The notes below the pieces were generated by a model. The model did no database searches. It was not told where the DNA came from and was given only the letters and a program-made list of their open reading frames with translations. A DNA stretch of 64,000 bases from positions 62,001 to 126,000 of the forward strand of contig JABHEG010000334.1 of assembly GCA_018676675.1 (NCBI GenBank), written 5' to 3'. A program made the position numbers and the translations under genes. How positions within the stretch are numbered: position 1 is the stretch's first letter; every line of letters begins with the position of its first letter. The stretch comes from Lentisphaerota bacterium (GTDB lineage: Bacteria; Verrucomicrobiota; Lentisphaeria; Oligosphaerales; JABHEG01). This document shows positions 25,202 through 34,216 of this stretch, in pieces.

Positions 25202-27783
25202 CAGTCATCCTCCTCGGTCACCGGGGCCACAGCGAACAACTCGGGGTTCTTCATATACACGATGGCGCCCCCCAGGACGAATAGACCGGATACGAAAAGC
25301 GCCCCGATTCTGTAGAAGGCCTCCAAACCGCGCATATCGGAAAGGAACACTTTGCCTCCGACAATCGCGAAGAGGACCAAACCGGTATATCTCAATGCCG
25401 CGATCTGTCGGCGGATGCCAACCGCGACAAGCGCGAACGCGAACAGAGCCCACAGCACGGAGACCCCGCCCGCCCGAAACTCAGGGACAAAGGTCCCAAG
25501 CGCTGTGTTTACCTCCAGTGTCGCAAAGACGAAGAGCCACCCAAGGGAAAGGACCCCGAACACGATCGCCTGGTCAGCGCCACTTTCTTTCCTGAACAGA
25601 ACGCAAGCGGCCCAACCGAAGAACGCGATGAGAAGCCCGAAATCCAGCAACCGCATTCCCGCCTCAACCAACAGGTACTCGTCACCGATGTATCGAAACG
25701 CGTGGTAGGACACTCCCCAGGACGGGAGATCCCACAGCACAAACTTGACCAACATCCCCGCAACGATGGCCCAGAGCAAAGCGGCCCAGCGCCCAGTTGT
25801 CCTGCCTTGCATAGCCGTCAGCACAAGCAGTGCAAGCCCTCCCCACAGCGCCGTCAACACAGGGAGCCGAAGAGGCGTGAAGACGGCGAAAAACATGCGC
25901 CCAAGCTCCAGATGAAGGTAGATGAAAAGAACGGCCACACTGGCAGCCAGGAACACCCTCAAGACGAGCTGATTCCGAACGGCGAGCGGAACATCGGCCT
26001 CAACCGGCACGCGGAGCCGTCCTTTTGGACCAGGCTTTGCGTGCAGACGCCACCCGCCCATAAACGAGGCGATCGGCACGCCGAATGCGATGAGACGGCT
26101 GACGAATTCACGCCAGTATGTCCCCACTTCGGCAACGGGTTTTCCGCCAAAAAAGTCCCCGAGGTCCATGAATGAAAGGCGCCCAAGAACCATGGCGTAC
26201 AGGACATACGCCAGGTACTGGAGGAAGCGACTCTCAACTCGCCCGGCGAGCCAGAGGAACACGAGAGCCTGAAGGGCCCAACTCACCGTGACCCAGGAGT
26301 CCGACAGCAGAAGGGGAACGGTCGCTGTCAGGAAGAACGCGGCCAACGCGATGAGGGTCAGCAACAGAGGACGATCTGTGAGACGACGTCGCAGGAAGAA
26401 CAACACCAGGCCCACGTAGAATGCCGCGGCTGCCAGAGTCAGAACCGACACCCACTCCTGCCCATACGCGTCGTGCACGATATGATACGCAACGCCAAAG
26501 AAAACGCTTCCATTCACAGCCAACCCAAGCAATTCCAACAGGGTTGCCTTCTTGCGTTGAGCCAGGTTGTATACCCATGTTACCGTTGAATAGAGGACAA
26601 AGAAGGACACGACAAAGGGAATGACCAACCAGAAATCGGAGCGCTGATAGTCGCGATCCAATGTCTTGAACAGCAGACCATATGTCCCGAGGAAGCCAAG
26701 CCAATTCAGCAAGAGCCATTGCCGAAAGTGTGCGACTCCGAGAATCCCCAGGCCAAGCAAAAGGACGTAGCTGAACAGGGCGACCAAGTGCGGGGTATCA
26801 GGCCTGAGCATGACTGGCGTAGCATACCCCCCGACGATTCCCAGCACGGCAATCAACAGCGAATTCTGCGTCACTGACAAGACGCCCGCGGCGCACGTAA
26901 CGAGGGCCATACAGGCAAAGGCGGCCACGACACCAATGAAGTGATAGAAGTTGGCTGCTGCGAAAAAGGCGAAGTAGAGGATGGCAAACCCACCGCCGAT
27001 GATGCCCTGGCCCAGGAGATGGTAGCGTCGTCCGAGGAGGGAGATGCCGCCCCATACCATGCCAATGCCGGTGAACACACACAGAGTCACCCGGGCTCCC
27101 GGGGGAAACCAGCCGCTCTGGATCGAGTGTTGCAGGACGAACCCAGCACAAGCCACCGTGATAACCACAAACAGGCGGACGAGCCAGTTGGTCGCAACCG
27201 CAAATTCCGCCTTCACTCCGGAACGTCGGTACTCCTCCCCCACGATGATCCATTGCCAGGTGCGACGCAGCACGTCCAGCGCTGCCTGCTCAATCTGGCT
27301 CTGCCAGGCAGGTTTGACGCGCGGTGACTCAGGCTGTTCTTCCGGGATAGGCGGCGGGGACGCACGGCGAACGGGCTGAACCGTGCCCTTGCTCTCCGGA
27401 GAGATCGTCTCATTTGCCGCCTTGGGCGACTGGACGCCCTGGCCGTCCGGACCGGTCCCCGGCGTCGTAGCCGGGACGGGAGGCTCACCGGGCGCGGAAC
27501 GCCGGGAGGACAAGGTGGCCGCCAGTTGAGAAACGGTGGTGGCGGATGGACGTTCGGGAACTACTTCACTTTCGGGTGCATCCGTGCGAGACTCCACGGA
27601 GGAGGCGTCCGATAGCTTCCCAACCTGGCGCCGCAAATCCTCAATCGCTCGGGCAAGGCCTTCCAGGTGTTCCAGCGTCTCCTGCTGTCCCCGGAGCATT
27701 CGCCAAGCCGCCCATGACCGCCACAGAACGTACGCCAAAATTGATAGGCCAATCAGCGTCGCGATCAGTTCTTCGGGTCTCAC
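25201..27783 (-). CDS. DUF2339 polytopic membrane protein
   Basis: A large (860-residue) inner-membrane protein. The N-terminus has one hydrophobic helix, then a charged segment likely to be coiled coil (E-H-L-E-G-L-A-R-A-I-E-D-L-R-R-Q-V) and a Pro/Ala-rich linker to about residue 160. Some 20 or more closely spaced hydrophobic segments then run to the C-terminus. I start it at GTG 27783, seven bases after GGAGGG; the longer ATG frame (27873) runs into a dispersed repeat. It is coupled to the DUF3999 gene. No enzymatic role is known to me. Confidence 0.82.
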   Translation of the reverse strand: MRPEELIATLIGLSILAYVLWRSWAAWRMLRGQQETLEHLEGLARAIEDLRRQVGKLSDASSVESRTDAPESEVVPERPSATTVSQLAATLSSRRSAPGEPPVPATTPGTGPDGQGVQSPKAANETISPESKGTVQPVRRASPPPIPEEQPESPRVKPAWQSQIEQAALDVLRRTWQWIIVGEEYRRSGVKAEFAVATNWLVRLFVVITVACAGFVLQHSIQSGWFPPGARVTLCVFTGIGMVWGGISLLGRRYHLLGQGIIGGGFAILYFAFFAAANFYHFIGVVAAFACMALVTCAAGVLSVTQNSLLIAVLGIVGGYATPVMLRPDTPHLVALFSYVLLLGLGILGVAHFRQWLLLNWLGFLGTYGLLFKTLDRDYQRSDFWLVIPFVVSFFVLYSTVTWVYNLAQRKKATLLELLGLAVNGSVFFGVAYHIVHDAYGQEWVSVLTLAAAAFYVGLVLFFLRRRLTDRPLLLTLIALAAFFLTATVPLLLSDSWVTVSWALQALVFLWLAGRVESRFLQYLAYVLYAMVLGRLSFMDLGDFFGGKPVAEVGTYWREFVSRLIAFGVPIASFMGGWRLHAKPGPKGRLRVPVEADVPLAVRNQLVLRVFLAASVAVLFIYLHLELGRMFFAVFTPLRLPVLTALWGGLALLVLTAMQGRTTGRWAALLWAIVAGMLVKFVLWDLPSWGVSYHAFRYIGDEYLLVEAGMRLLDFGLLIAFFGWAACVLFRKESGADQAIVFGVLSLGWLFVFATLEVNTALGTFVPEFRAGGVSVLWALFAFALVAVGIRRQIAALRYTGLVLFAIVGGKVFLSDMRGLEAFYRIGALFVSGLFVLGGAIVYMKNPELFAVAPVTEEDD

Positions 27784-27852
27784 CGTCAAGCCCTCCAAAT
27801 GAAGCCCAATGCACACGCGAACCAGATGAACGCGCCACAACCACTTAGGGCT

Positions 27853-28108
27853 GGCGCGGAAATAGCTCTGCATTTTGGCGGGAGCGCAGGATGGTCAGCC
27901 GGAAGGCAGGAGGAGCAACGCATACCGAGGTATGTGTGCGACGACTAACGCCGCGTATGGCCGTGCTCCGCCCCGCCCCGCAGGGCTGCGCCCCTTTTGC
28001 TCTCTGGCTTCGTTGCTTCACTCGGGACATATCAAGATATGCCCGCTCGCTCGCGCCTGGCCAGGAACCAAAATGACCAGCAGCAAAATGTGAAATTATT
28101 TCCGCGCC
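27853..28108 (+). repeat. 256-bp dispersed repeat with inverted ends, copy 1
   Basis: Both ends carry the inverted terminal sequence GGCGCGGAAATA...CATTTT. Inside are two 6-2-6 palindromes, CATACC-GA-GGTATG (27921-27934) and CATATC-AA-GATATG (28028-28041). A second copy in opposite orientation lies at 32010-32313 and differs mainly by 48 extra bases. Short open frames inside are in the two copies only because the sequence is repeated. No simple target duplication flanks it; it looks like a non-autonomous element or structural repeat. Confidence 0.85.
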
Positions 28109-28206
28109 GGCCCTTACCCCACAATACCCTTTGGTACGGCGGGGGGCCACCGCGCCACGGCGTTAGCCACGTGTGGAGAAAAAGGGAGCTCAGGGAAGGG
28201 AAGGAG

Positions 28207-28291
28207 TGGTGGTAGGGGGTGGATTCGAACCACCGAAGGCATTGCCAGCAGATTTACAGTCTGCCCCGTTTGACCGCTTCGGTACCCTACC
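28207..28291 (-). tRNA. tRNA-Tyr (anticodon GTA), CCA encoded
   Basis: A class II tRNA on the minus strand. The acceptor stem pairs GGTAGGG (5' end at 28291) with CCCTACC (28211-28217), discriminator A at 28210 and encoded CCA at 28207-28209. The anticodon loop reads CTGTAAA, there is a long variable arm, and the T-arm is GGTGGTTCGAATCCACC. Confidence 0.96.
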
Positions 28292-28320
28292 ACGAAGGTT
28301 CGCCGGATCAAAGAGCACAT

Positions 28321-28348
28321 ACTATAGAATGGGCACACCCAGTTTCAA
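28321..28348 (-). promoter_or_regulatory. Sigma-70-type promoter of tRNA-Tyr
   Basis: On the minus strand TTGAAA (28343-28348) and TATAGT (28321-28326) are 16 bases apart. Initiation would fall about 23 bases upstream of the tRNA 5' end. Confidence 0.6.
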
Positions 28349-28400
28349 GCACAAGAACAAGGAAAAGTGACCGTTTTGAGTGGGCTCTTTGCCGGAGCGT

Positions 28401-31400
28401 CTACTTGCCCTTCAACAACCCGCGCAGCAGCGATCCCCCGAGGTTTTCAAGCTCTTTCCGGCGTTGTTGCCGTCGGTCGATATTCTGACGGTGCCGTTCC
28501 TCGTCGGTGAGCGGCTTTTCGGTTGGCTCTTTTGGGGGCGTTGTCGCCACAGGCGCGGCTGGAGTCGCCGGAGCCGGCGGGGCGGGCAGTTGGGTTACGG
28601 GAGGGACCGGAGTCGGTGGCGGGGGTTGGGGCGGTGGGGTCTGGGCAGAAGCCGGGGGTGACGGCGAGGCCGGTTCGGTGACAGCGGGTGCCCTTTCTCG
28701 GGCTTTCTCCTCTTCCTTGTCTCGCAGGAGTGCTGTTCCCACCCCAAATAGACCTCCGACAATGTCTTTGGGCTTGGCAGGAGCACCGGTGTTCTTCCTG
28801 CCGGGGAGCGGAATAACATCCAGGACGCCCTTCACGGCCTTCGCTGTCTCTCCCCCGAGCTTCTCATCGATCAGCTCGTTGGTCTTATCGAGTCCCAGTT
28901 TCATCACGACATCCTTCGAAAGCCCGGATACATCGAACTTCGGGTCGGTGATCGTGCCGGTCACGCGGATCGGGACCGGCAGGAAGGCATGGTCGCCACG
29001 GCTGGTGGTGAAGCTGCGCAGAATACCAAGACTCCCAAGCCGTTCAGCAACCTTCCCGGCAACCCCGGCTTCGACACTGAGGTCCAGTACCTTGTCCAAG
29101 CCCACGCTCCCGGTTATGGTCGCCGCCTGGTCATGTCCGGAGATCGTGAACGATTTGATGAGCGCTTTGCCGGCCGCAATGCCGCCTTCCAGCATCCCGG
29201 CATCGAACTGCATATGACGCAATTCCGGCACGTTTATCCTGTCAGCCCATGACGTCACGGCAGGGATCCGGGCAATCCCGACAGGCCCCAGATCCAGGCG
29301 AGTATCCGCAATCAGATTTCGAGTGATTGCGGCCAGTGTAGTGCCAGCACCGGAGGCGCCGAGCTCGAAGGAGTCGAGTGACCCAACCACGGCGCCTGAG
29401 AACCGGGGAGCAAAGGTCGCAACAAACGGCTTGAAGGGCAGCTTCGCTACTTTTGTTCGGAGGGCGTACTTGAACCCCTTTACACCCAAATCAACATCTC
29501 CGGACACGTTGACACTTCCACCGTTGACGTTGAGGTCCATACCGGGGATGTTGACCTTGTTGTCCGCGACTCGCACGCTCCCGTCACACGAGCCGATGCT
29601 CAACGCGTCATAGGTCAGGTTCCTGAGCCCAATCTTCGCGTTTAGGGAAAGGCCACCGAGGTCGATCGGACCCAATTCCTTGGTCAGCTCTGCAGCGTGT
29701 TCGACCTTTGGGACAGCTGGCGACGTTGGGGCGAAAACAACTCCCGTCCGGGCACCTATCAACGCCGCGAATTGCCGCTTCCCCGGTCCGGCGGGTGAAG
29801 CGCCCGCCTGTGTGTTGGAGGCCGTCGGCTTGACCATATCGGCGAGCGCCTTGAGATCGATCCCTTCCGAAGACACGTTGAGTGCGGCTTCCCCGGAGGC
29901 GATCGGCAATGGAATCGTCCCTGAGGTACCGAGGTGCAGGATACGCGTCCCACCTTGGCTGGAGGCAACGTCGAGGCGGGAAATCTCACACGTCTTGCCT
30001 CTGAGAGCCACGTCAAAGCCGACGCTCGTTCCCAATGTGGGAAACGGCTCGAATCCCGGATAGCGGGCCTTCACTCTTGGTATGTCGATCGTTCCAGTTG
30101 CCGTCACCACGTTGAAGTTGTCCTGGAATGTGGACGTCAGCCCTGCCTTGGCGGCAAGAACTGGAAATGCAGCCCCCCCGAGCCAGGCTTTGGGGATCGC
30201 CTGCAGCAGCTGTTGGTTGACTTCCGTTACTGCTAACTCAGCCGTGCCCGCCATCGTCTTCAGATCCACCTTGGCCGCAAGTTTGGACTGCAACCCAACT
30301 GTCCCCCCAACCAGAGCACGTGTCGTGAAGGAGGCGACGTCGAGGGCATTGAAATCCGCCAACGTGACCGAGAGGTGGTTTTCGACGGCCGACAGGGCGA
30401 TCTCGTCCTTATCAATGAGTACGTTCAGGTTTTTGACAGTCACCGGTCCCGTTACAGCGACCTGGCGCCCCAGTTTGCCGATGCTTACGGCGAGCGCCGA
30501 ATCCAAGGTGCCGTCACGGATGGTGATTCCCGCGTCGCGCCCTAGGAAGAGATTGGCCAGAGAAAGCGGGAAGCCGTCAACGAGGATCGCTGCTTTCGAA
30601 ACCCCGACGCCTTCCTCAATGCTCTCTGCTGCCCACCGAATTGTCAACGGTTCAGTCAGTCTGAACTTCACGGTTTCACGGCCTTGTTGCTGAACGTTCA
30701 CGTCGACTTGAGAAGCCACGAGTTCCTCATCCTGGAGAGACACCGTCACCTCATGGACCGCCCTGACGTCGACGGGGGGGACATCAGGCAGTTCGACGTC
30801 GGGAATGCCGACGGTGAGTGTTCGGCAGAGGAACTCGCCTGTGCTTCGGACCGTCATGTCGTGGTCCATGGTCACCGTCCCCTTGTAGGTGGCGCTTGCC
30901 TTGCCAAAGGTATAGCCTCCAGCCAGTCCGCCAACGAGGTTAAGGGCCTCGGATGACACAGGCTCAACCGTGATGTCGAGTTTGCAGGAAAGCGGCGCCA
31001 GGGCAACGTGACCGGTGGCCGCGAACACGGCTTCGGGCGTTCCTTTGGAGGACTCAGCCAGAGAGACGTTGTCGATCGTCCATGTCTCCCCTTCACAAGC
31101 AGCCGTCATCTTTAGCGCCAGGACCCGGTCCCCCAGGGGAACGCCGCCGGCTTTTCCGGAGAGTTGATCCACGCGCCCGGCGAGCTCAAGCTTCAGGGGA
31201 TTCAGCCCCGAGTCCAAGTCGATGCCGGCAGAGCCAATACAGCGCCCGGCGGGGATGGTCAGATCGGGTCCAACGACGCCGTCGATCCCAGCCGAAAGGT
31301 CTACCTCAACCCGTTCCCCGTTCTGAATTCGTGGTATGTGCAGCTCAATGCCCTTCAACCCAATCTTCATATCCGGAGCTGCGTAAGTCACATCAAGACC

Positions 31401-31928
31401 ACGGACCATCACGTCCGTCACGTGCACTGAGACGGGGAGGTCAAGTTTGGGGATGGTGATGGATATCGGTTCCGCTGTGGTCTCCCCGGAGGGCTTTGGT
31501 GTTTCTGAACCATCGCGGCTCATCGCCTCGGCCGCGGTCTCCGAAACGCGCTCTGACGCCACGACCTGCTCTGCAGCGGGCTCGCCGTTCACCAGGATCG
31601 TCGCATTGTCGACTCTAACTTGAGTCACTCGTAGTTCGCGACTCAAGATCCTGAATGGCTGGTACGCGCACTCAACCCGTTCAGCCCGGAGCAATGGGGC
31701 ATCCACCGGTCCAACGACCAGATCACGGATCTCGACCTCGGAAAACAGCGATAACCGTACTCGTTTTGCGACGACCGGTGTCCCAATTCCCTCACTCACT
31801 CGGGGGAGAACAACTCCACAGATGAACGATGAACGGGTTACCACGAAGATCACGGCTACCACCGCAACCACAACGATTAACGCCAGCATTGCCAGCACTC
31901 TCAGCCATCTGCGCTTCTTCTTCGCCAT
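28401..31928 (-). CDS. AsmA-like envelope protein with Pro-rich C-terminal tail
   Basis: A 1175-residue AsmA-family protein. A Lys/Arg-rich start and one transmembrane helix (about residues 10-32) anchor it in the inner membrane. The long periplasmic part is made of beta-strand repeats as in AsmA/TamB/YhdP proteins, whose known members span the periplasm and affect lipid transport to the outer membrane. The C-terminal third contains the AsmA-type I-x-G-T-I-T-D-P-K-F segment, then a Pro/Ala-rich stretch of about 60 residues and a basic helix. ATG 31928 follows GAAGGAG. The gene and tRNA-Tyr lie between the two inverted copies of the long repeat. Lipid transport here is inference. Confidence 0.85.
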   Translation of the reverse strand: MAKKKRRWLRVLAMLALIVVVAVVAVIFVVTRSSFICGVVLPRVSEGIGTPVVAKRVRLSLFSEVEIRDLVVGPVDAPLLRAERVECAYQPFRILSRELRVTQVRVDNATILVNGEPAAEQVVASERVSETAAEAMSRDGSETPKPSGETTAEPISITIPKLDLPVSVHVTDVMVRGLDVTYAAPDMKIGLKGIELHIPRIQNGERVEVDLSAGIDGVVGPDLTIPAGRCIGSAGIDLDSGLNPLKLELAGRVDQLSGKAGGVPLGDRVLALKMTAACEGETWTIDNVSLAESSKGTPEAVFAATGHVALAPLSCKLDITVEPVSSEALNLVGGLAGGYTFGKASATYKGTVTMDHDMTVRSTGEFLCRTLTVGIPDVELPDVPPVDVRAVHEVTVSLQDEELVASQVDVNVQQQGRETVKFRLTEPLTIRWAAESIEEGVGVSKAAILVDGFPLSLANLFLGRDAGITIRDGTLDSALAVSIGKLGRQVAVTGPVTVKNLNVLIDKDEIALSAVENHLSVTLADFNALDVASFTTRALVGGTVGLQSKLAAKVDLKTMAGTAELAVTEVNQQLLQAIPKAWLGGAAFPVLAAKAGLTSTFQDNFNVVTATGTIDIPRVKARYPGFEPFPTLGTSVGFDVALRGKTCEISRLDVASSQGGTRILHLGTSGTIPLPIASGEAALNVSSEGIDLKALADMVKPTASNTQAGASPAGPGKRQFAALIGARTGVVFAPTSPAVPKVEHAAELTKELGPIDLGGLSLNAKIGLRNLTYDALSIGSCDGSVRVADNKVNIPGMDLNVNGGSVNVSGDVDLGVKGFKYALRTKVAKLPFKPFVATFAPRFSGAVVGSLDSFELGASGAGTTLAAITRNLIADTRLDLGPVGIARIPAVTSWADRINVPELRHMQFDAGMLEGGIAAGKALIKSFTISGHDQAATITGSVGLDKVLDLSVEAGVAGKVAERLGSLGILRSFTTSRGDHAFLPVPIRVTGTITDPKFDVSGLSKDVVMKLGLDKTNELIDEKLGGETAKAVKGVLDVIPLPGRKNTGAPAKPKDIVGGLFGVGTALLRDKEEEKARERAPAVTEPASPSPPASAQTPPPQPPPPTPVPPVTQLPAPPAPATPAAPVATTPPKEPTEKPLTDEERHRQNIDRRQQRRKELENLGGSLLRGLLKGK

Positions 31929-32009
31929 GAATCGCTCCTTCGGATAACGTTCGGTGACCTGTAAGATGGATGACTGGGAAGCCCCGCATTTCACCGTGAG
32001 CTGAGGGTC

Positions 32010-32313
32010 GGCGCGGAAATAACTTCACATTTTGCTGCTGGCCATTTTGGCTTCTGGCCAGTCGCGGACGAGCGGGCATATCTTGATATGTCCCGAGTGA
32101 AGCAACGAAGCCAGAGAGCGAAAGGGACGCAGCCCTGCGGGGCGGGGCGGAGAACGGCCATTCGCGGCGTTTGTCGCTTCGCTGCAGCCCAGCAGGCTGC
32201 CCGTCTCGCTACGCTCGGCTGTCGTCGCACACATACCTCGGTATGCGTTGCTCCTCCTGCCTTCCGGCTGACCATCCTGCGCTCCCGCCAAAATGTAAAG
32301 CTATTTCCGCGCC
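32010..32313 (-). repeat. 304-bp dispersed repeat with inverted ends, copy 2
   Basis: The reverse-oriented partner of the repeat at 27853-28108, with the same GGCGCGGAAATA ends and both 6-2-6 palindromes (32077-32090 and 32232-32245). It has exactly 48 additional bases (32173-32220) that include a gcagcc/ggctgc hairpin; copy 1 appears to have lost them between short cgac repeats. The rest of the gap, 31929-32009, is the AsmA-gene leader, and 32314-32408 holds the tRNA-Val promoter. Confidence 0.85.
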
Positions 32314-32356
32314 AATCCTAGGAGGGAATTTCCTTGAATCCGATCTCCGTCGGCGC

Positions 32357-32384
32357 TTGCAAAAAGGCAAGGGTTCCCTATGTT
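32357..32384 (+). promoter_or_regulatory. Sigma-70-type promoter of tRNA-Val
   Basis: TTGCAA (32357-32362) and TATGTT (32379-32384) are separated by 16 bases and lie 25 bases upstream of the tRNA. Confidence 0.5.
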
Positions 32385-32408
32385 AACTGCCCGTTAGACA
32401 CGCCAAAT

Positions 32409-32485
<77 letters not shown>

Positions 32486-32517
32486 TCCCCTTCCCTCCCC
32501 TCACAGCCCTCAATGGG

Positions 32518-33390
32518 TCAGTCGCAGTAGGCGAGATCCAGAACCGGCTTCAGTCCCAGTTCTTCCCGCCCAAGCCACCGGTATTCATCTGCCGGCAGTT
32601 CGTCCTCAAAGGTCCGGATCACGTCGTGCCAGCGTTCCCGGAACTTCAGTGAATTCCGGGCGATGTTGCGTTGGTACTCGGTCTGTCCGAACGAGGCCGT
32701 TGTGATCCCCTCAAAATGATAGACCTCAACCTGGGGCGTGTAGGCAACATCATAGCCGCTCTCACGAGCTCGGAGACACAGATCCAGGTCTTCATACTGG
32801 ACAGGATGGAAAAGCTCGTCCAGATATCCCGCCTTCTCGCGCAGTTCGGTTCGCATAATCCAGCAGGCGCTGATCAGCGCGTTGACGCTGCGAACTTCGC
32901 AGAAGCGCTCATCGTGGCGAGGCTTGCCCCGCCCGCGGAAAGCGATGCGTCCCAAAGGGCTGATGCCGACGCCGGCACACTGGATGGGGTGTGGCTCATA
33001 GGGGTAGATCAGTTTCACCCCCAGAATGCCCAGGGACGGATCATCGTCCATCGCCTGGGTCAATCTACCAAGCCAATCCCGCGTGCACACCGCCGTGTCA
33101 TTGTCCATGAACATCGTGTAGGTGGAGGTCGTTTTTGCCCATGCTTCGTTACGGGCGACCGAACACCCCTTGTTCTCCTCATTACGCCACGCAAAGCAGC
33201 TGATTCCTGCTTCTCGTGCCTGGATCTGTGCCTGTTCGAACAGAGCGGGAGTCGAGTCCGATGAGCCGTTGTCAACCAGAAAAAGCTCGCGCGGATGGTC
33301 AGTTGCCCCGAGGACACTGCTGAGACAGCGTTCCGTGAACTCAACGCTGTTGTGGGCCAGAATCACTATTGAACAGTCGCGGATAGCCAT
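32518..33390 (-). CDS. Glycosyltransferase family 2
   Basis: A 290-residue GT-A fold glycosyltransferase. It opens S-I-V-I-L-A-H-N-S (nucleotide-binding strand), then L-V-D-N-G-S-S-D-S-T, N-K-G-C-S-V-A-R-N, and the metal-binding D-N-D (M-F-M-D-N-D-T) near residue 98. The acceptor-side E-D-L-D-L-C-L-R segment follows. It has no membrane helix. It should add a sugar from a nucleotide donor to a surface glycan or lipid, but no cluster of glycan genes surrounds it and the sugar is unknown. Confidence 0.9.
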   Translation of the reverse strand: MAIRDCSIVILAHNSVEFTERCLSSVLGATDHPRELFLVDNGSSDSTPALFEQAQIQAREAGISCFAWRNEENKGCSVARNEAWAKTTSTYTMFMDNDTAVCTRDWLGRLTQAMDDDPSLGILGVKLIYPYEPHPIQCAGVGISPLGRIAFRGRGKPRHDERFCEVRSVNALISACWIMRTELREKAGYLDELFHPVQYEDLDLCLRARESGYDVAYTPQVEVYHFEGITTASFGQTEYQRNIARNSLKFRERWHDVIRTFEDELPADEYRWLGREELGLKPVLDLAYCD

Positions 33391-33739
33391 GTGCCGCCAA
33401 TCTCCACCTTACCGGGATACTCTCTACTCAAACGCCGTACCATAGTCAAGACCTGAACCGGCGCAACCAACACCTCTGACCGCAAGTCATTGGACAGAAC
33501 CGCGGTGGGAGGCAATATTCCTCTCATAATACGGAGACGGATGACGTTGGTGAAAGCTTGGCCTTGAGTGGGATCCTCTGAAATCGGCCGGGTTGCCGCC
33601 GCGGAAGAACGAGTTCACATTAGGGAACCGTTTGACCAGACTGATGTCGAAGGATGAAATGTACGTCTGAGATCGAGTCCGGCGGTGTGCAGTTCAGTCA
33701 CACCGACTAGTAAGGAAACGTAAGGAAGGAACGAGGAAC
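33391..33739. other. Divergent intergenic region upstream of the Cys-rich gene
   Basis: 349 bases. On the plus strand TTGACC (about 33631) with TGAAAT 17 bases later is a weak promoter candidate. A 7-bp hairpin (33683-33689 with 33699-33705) lies in the leader, and two purine-rich boxes (AAGGAAAC, GGAAGGAAC) precede the ATG at 33740. No gene is apparent. Confidence 0.4.
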
Positions 33740-34111
33740 ATGAAAAGCTTGAAAACGATCTGTCTGTGCAGCTGTTTCGTCTTGGCGCTATGCGTCGTCG
33801 CGAATGCCCACAACTGTGGGGGCGAGAAGAAAAAGTCCTCCAAGGCTTCTACATGCAAATTCGACGCGAAAGCCGGGAAAGTAACCTGCTCATCCGCGAA
33901 GAAGGCCGCCGCCAAGTGCTGCGGAAAGTGTGAGAAGGCTGGCGCAAAAGCCGGCGCGGCCAAGTGTACCGAAGGCTGCAAGAAAGAGGGTGCTGCGTGC
34001 GCCGAGAAGTGCAACAAGCCTGCTCCGAAGGCCGCCGGCGCAGCCAAAGGGTGCGGAAGCTGCTCCAAGGGCAAGGCGGCTGGCGCAAAGAAGTGTGGGA
34101 GTGCTAAATAG
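33740..34111 (+). CDS. Small secreted Cys/Lys/Ala-rich protein
   Basis: A 123-residue protein with a signal peptide (about 1-23, cleavage after A-N-A) and a mature chain made largely of Lys, Ala, Gly and Cys. Thirteen Cys remain after cleavage (26, 39, 50, 60, 61, 64, 76, 80, 87, 91, 105, 108, 119), several in C-x2-C or C-x3-C spacing. The composition suggests metal binding or a disulfide-linked cell-surface protein; no known family is recognised. It is monocistronic, with strong ribosome sites and its own terminator, which fits high expression. Confidence 0.7.
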   Translation: MKSLKTICLCSCFVLALCVVANAHNCGGEKKKSSKASTCKFDAKAGKVTCSSAKKAAAKCCGKCEKAGAKAGAAKCTEGCKKEGAACAEKCNKPAPKAAGAAKGCGSCSKGKAAGAKKCGSAK

Positions 34112-34162
34112 CACGTCTGCACTGACACAGGCCTCTTACAGAGAAACTGCATAGTGTAATCT

Positions 34163-34203
34163 GAGCGGGACCGGCCTCACAGGCTGGTCCCGCTCATTCA
34201 TTT
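34163..34203 (+). terminator. Strong terminator after the Cys-rich gene
   Basis: gagcgggaccggcct (34163-34177) pairs with aggctggtcccgctc (34181-34195), a 15-bp stem with one G-U pair and a three-base loop. A moderately T-rich tail attcattt follows. It stands between the Cys-rich gene and the hydrolase. Confidence 0.75.
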
Positions 34204-34216
34204 CACCACACACACG

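Noticed and set aside
27875..28093. Short open frames inside the long repeat (also 32025-32291)
   Set aside because: The same peptide appears in both copies only because the DNA is repeated; the frame is cut by the 48-bp indel region, lacks a ribosome site and shows no codon signal.
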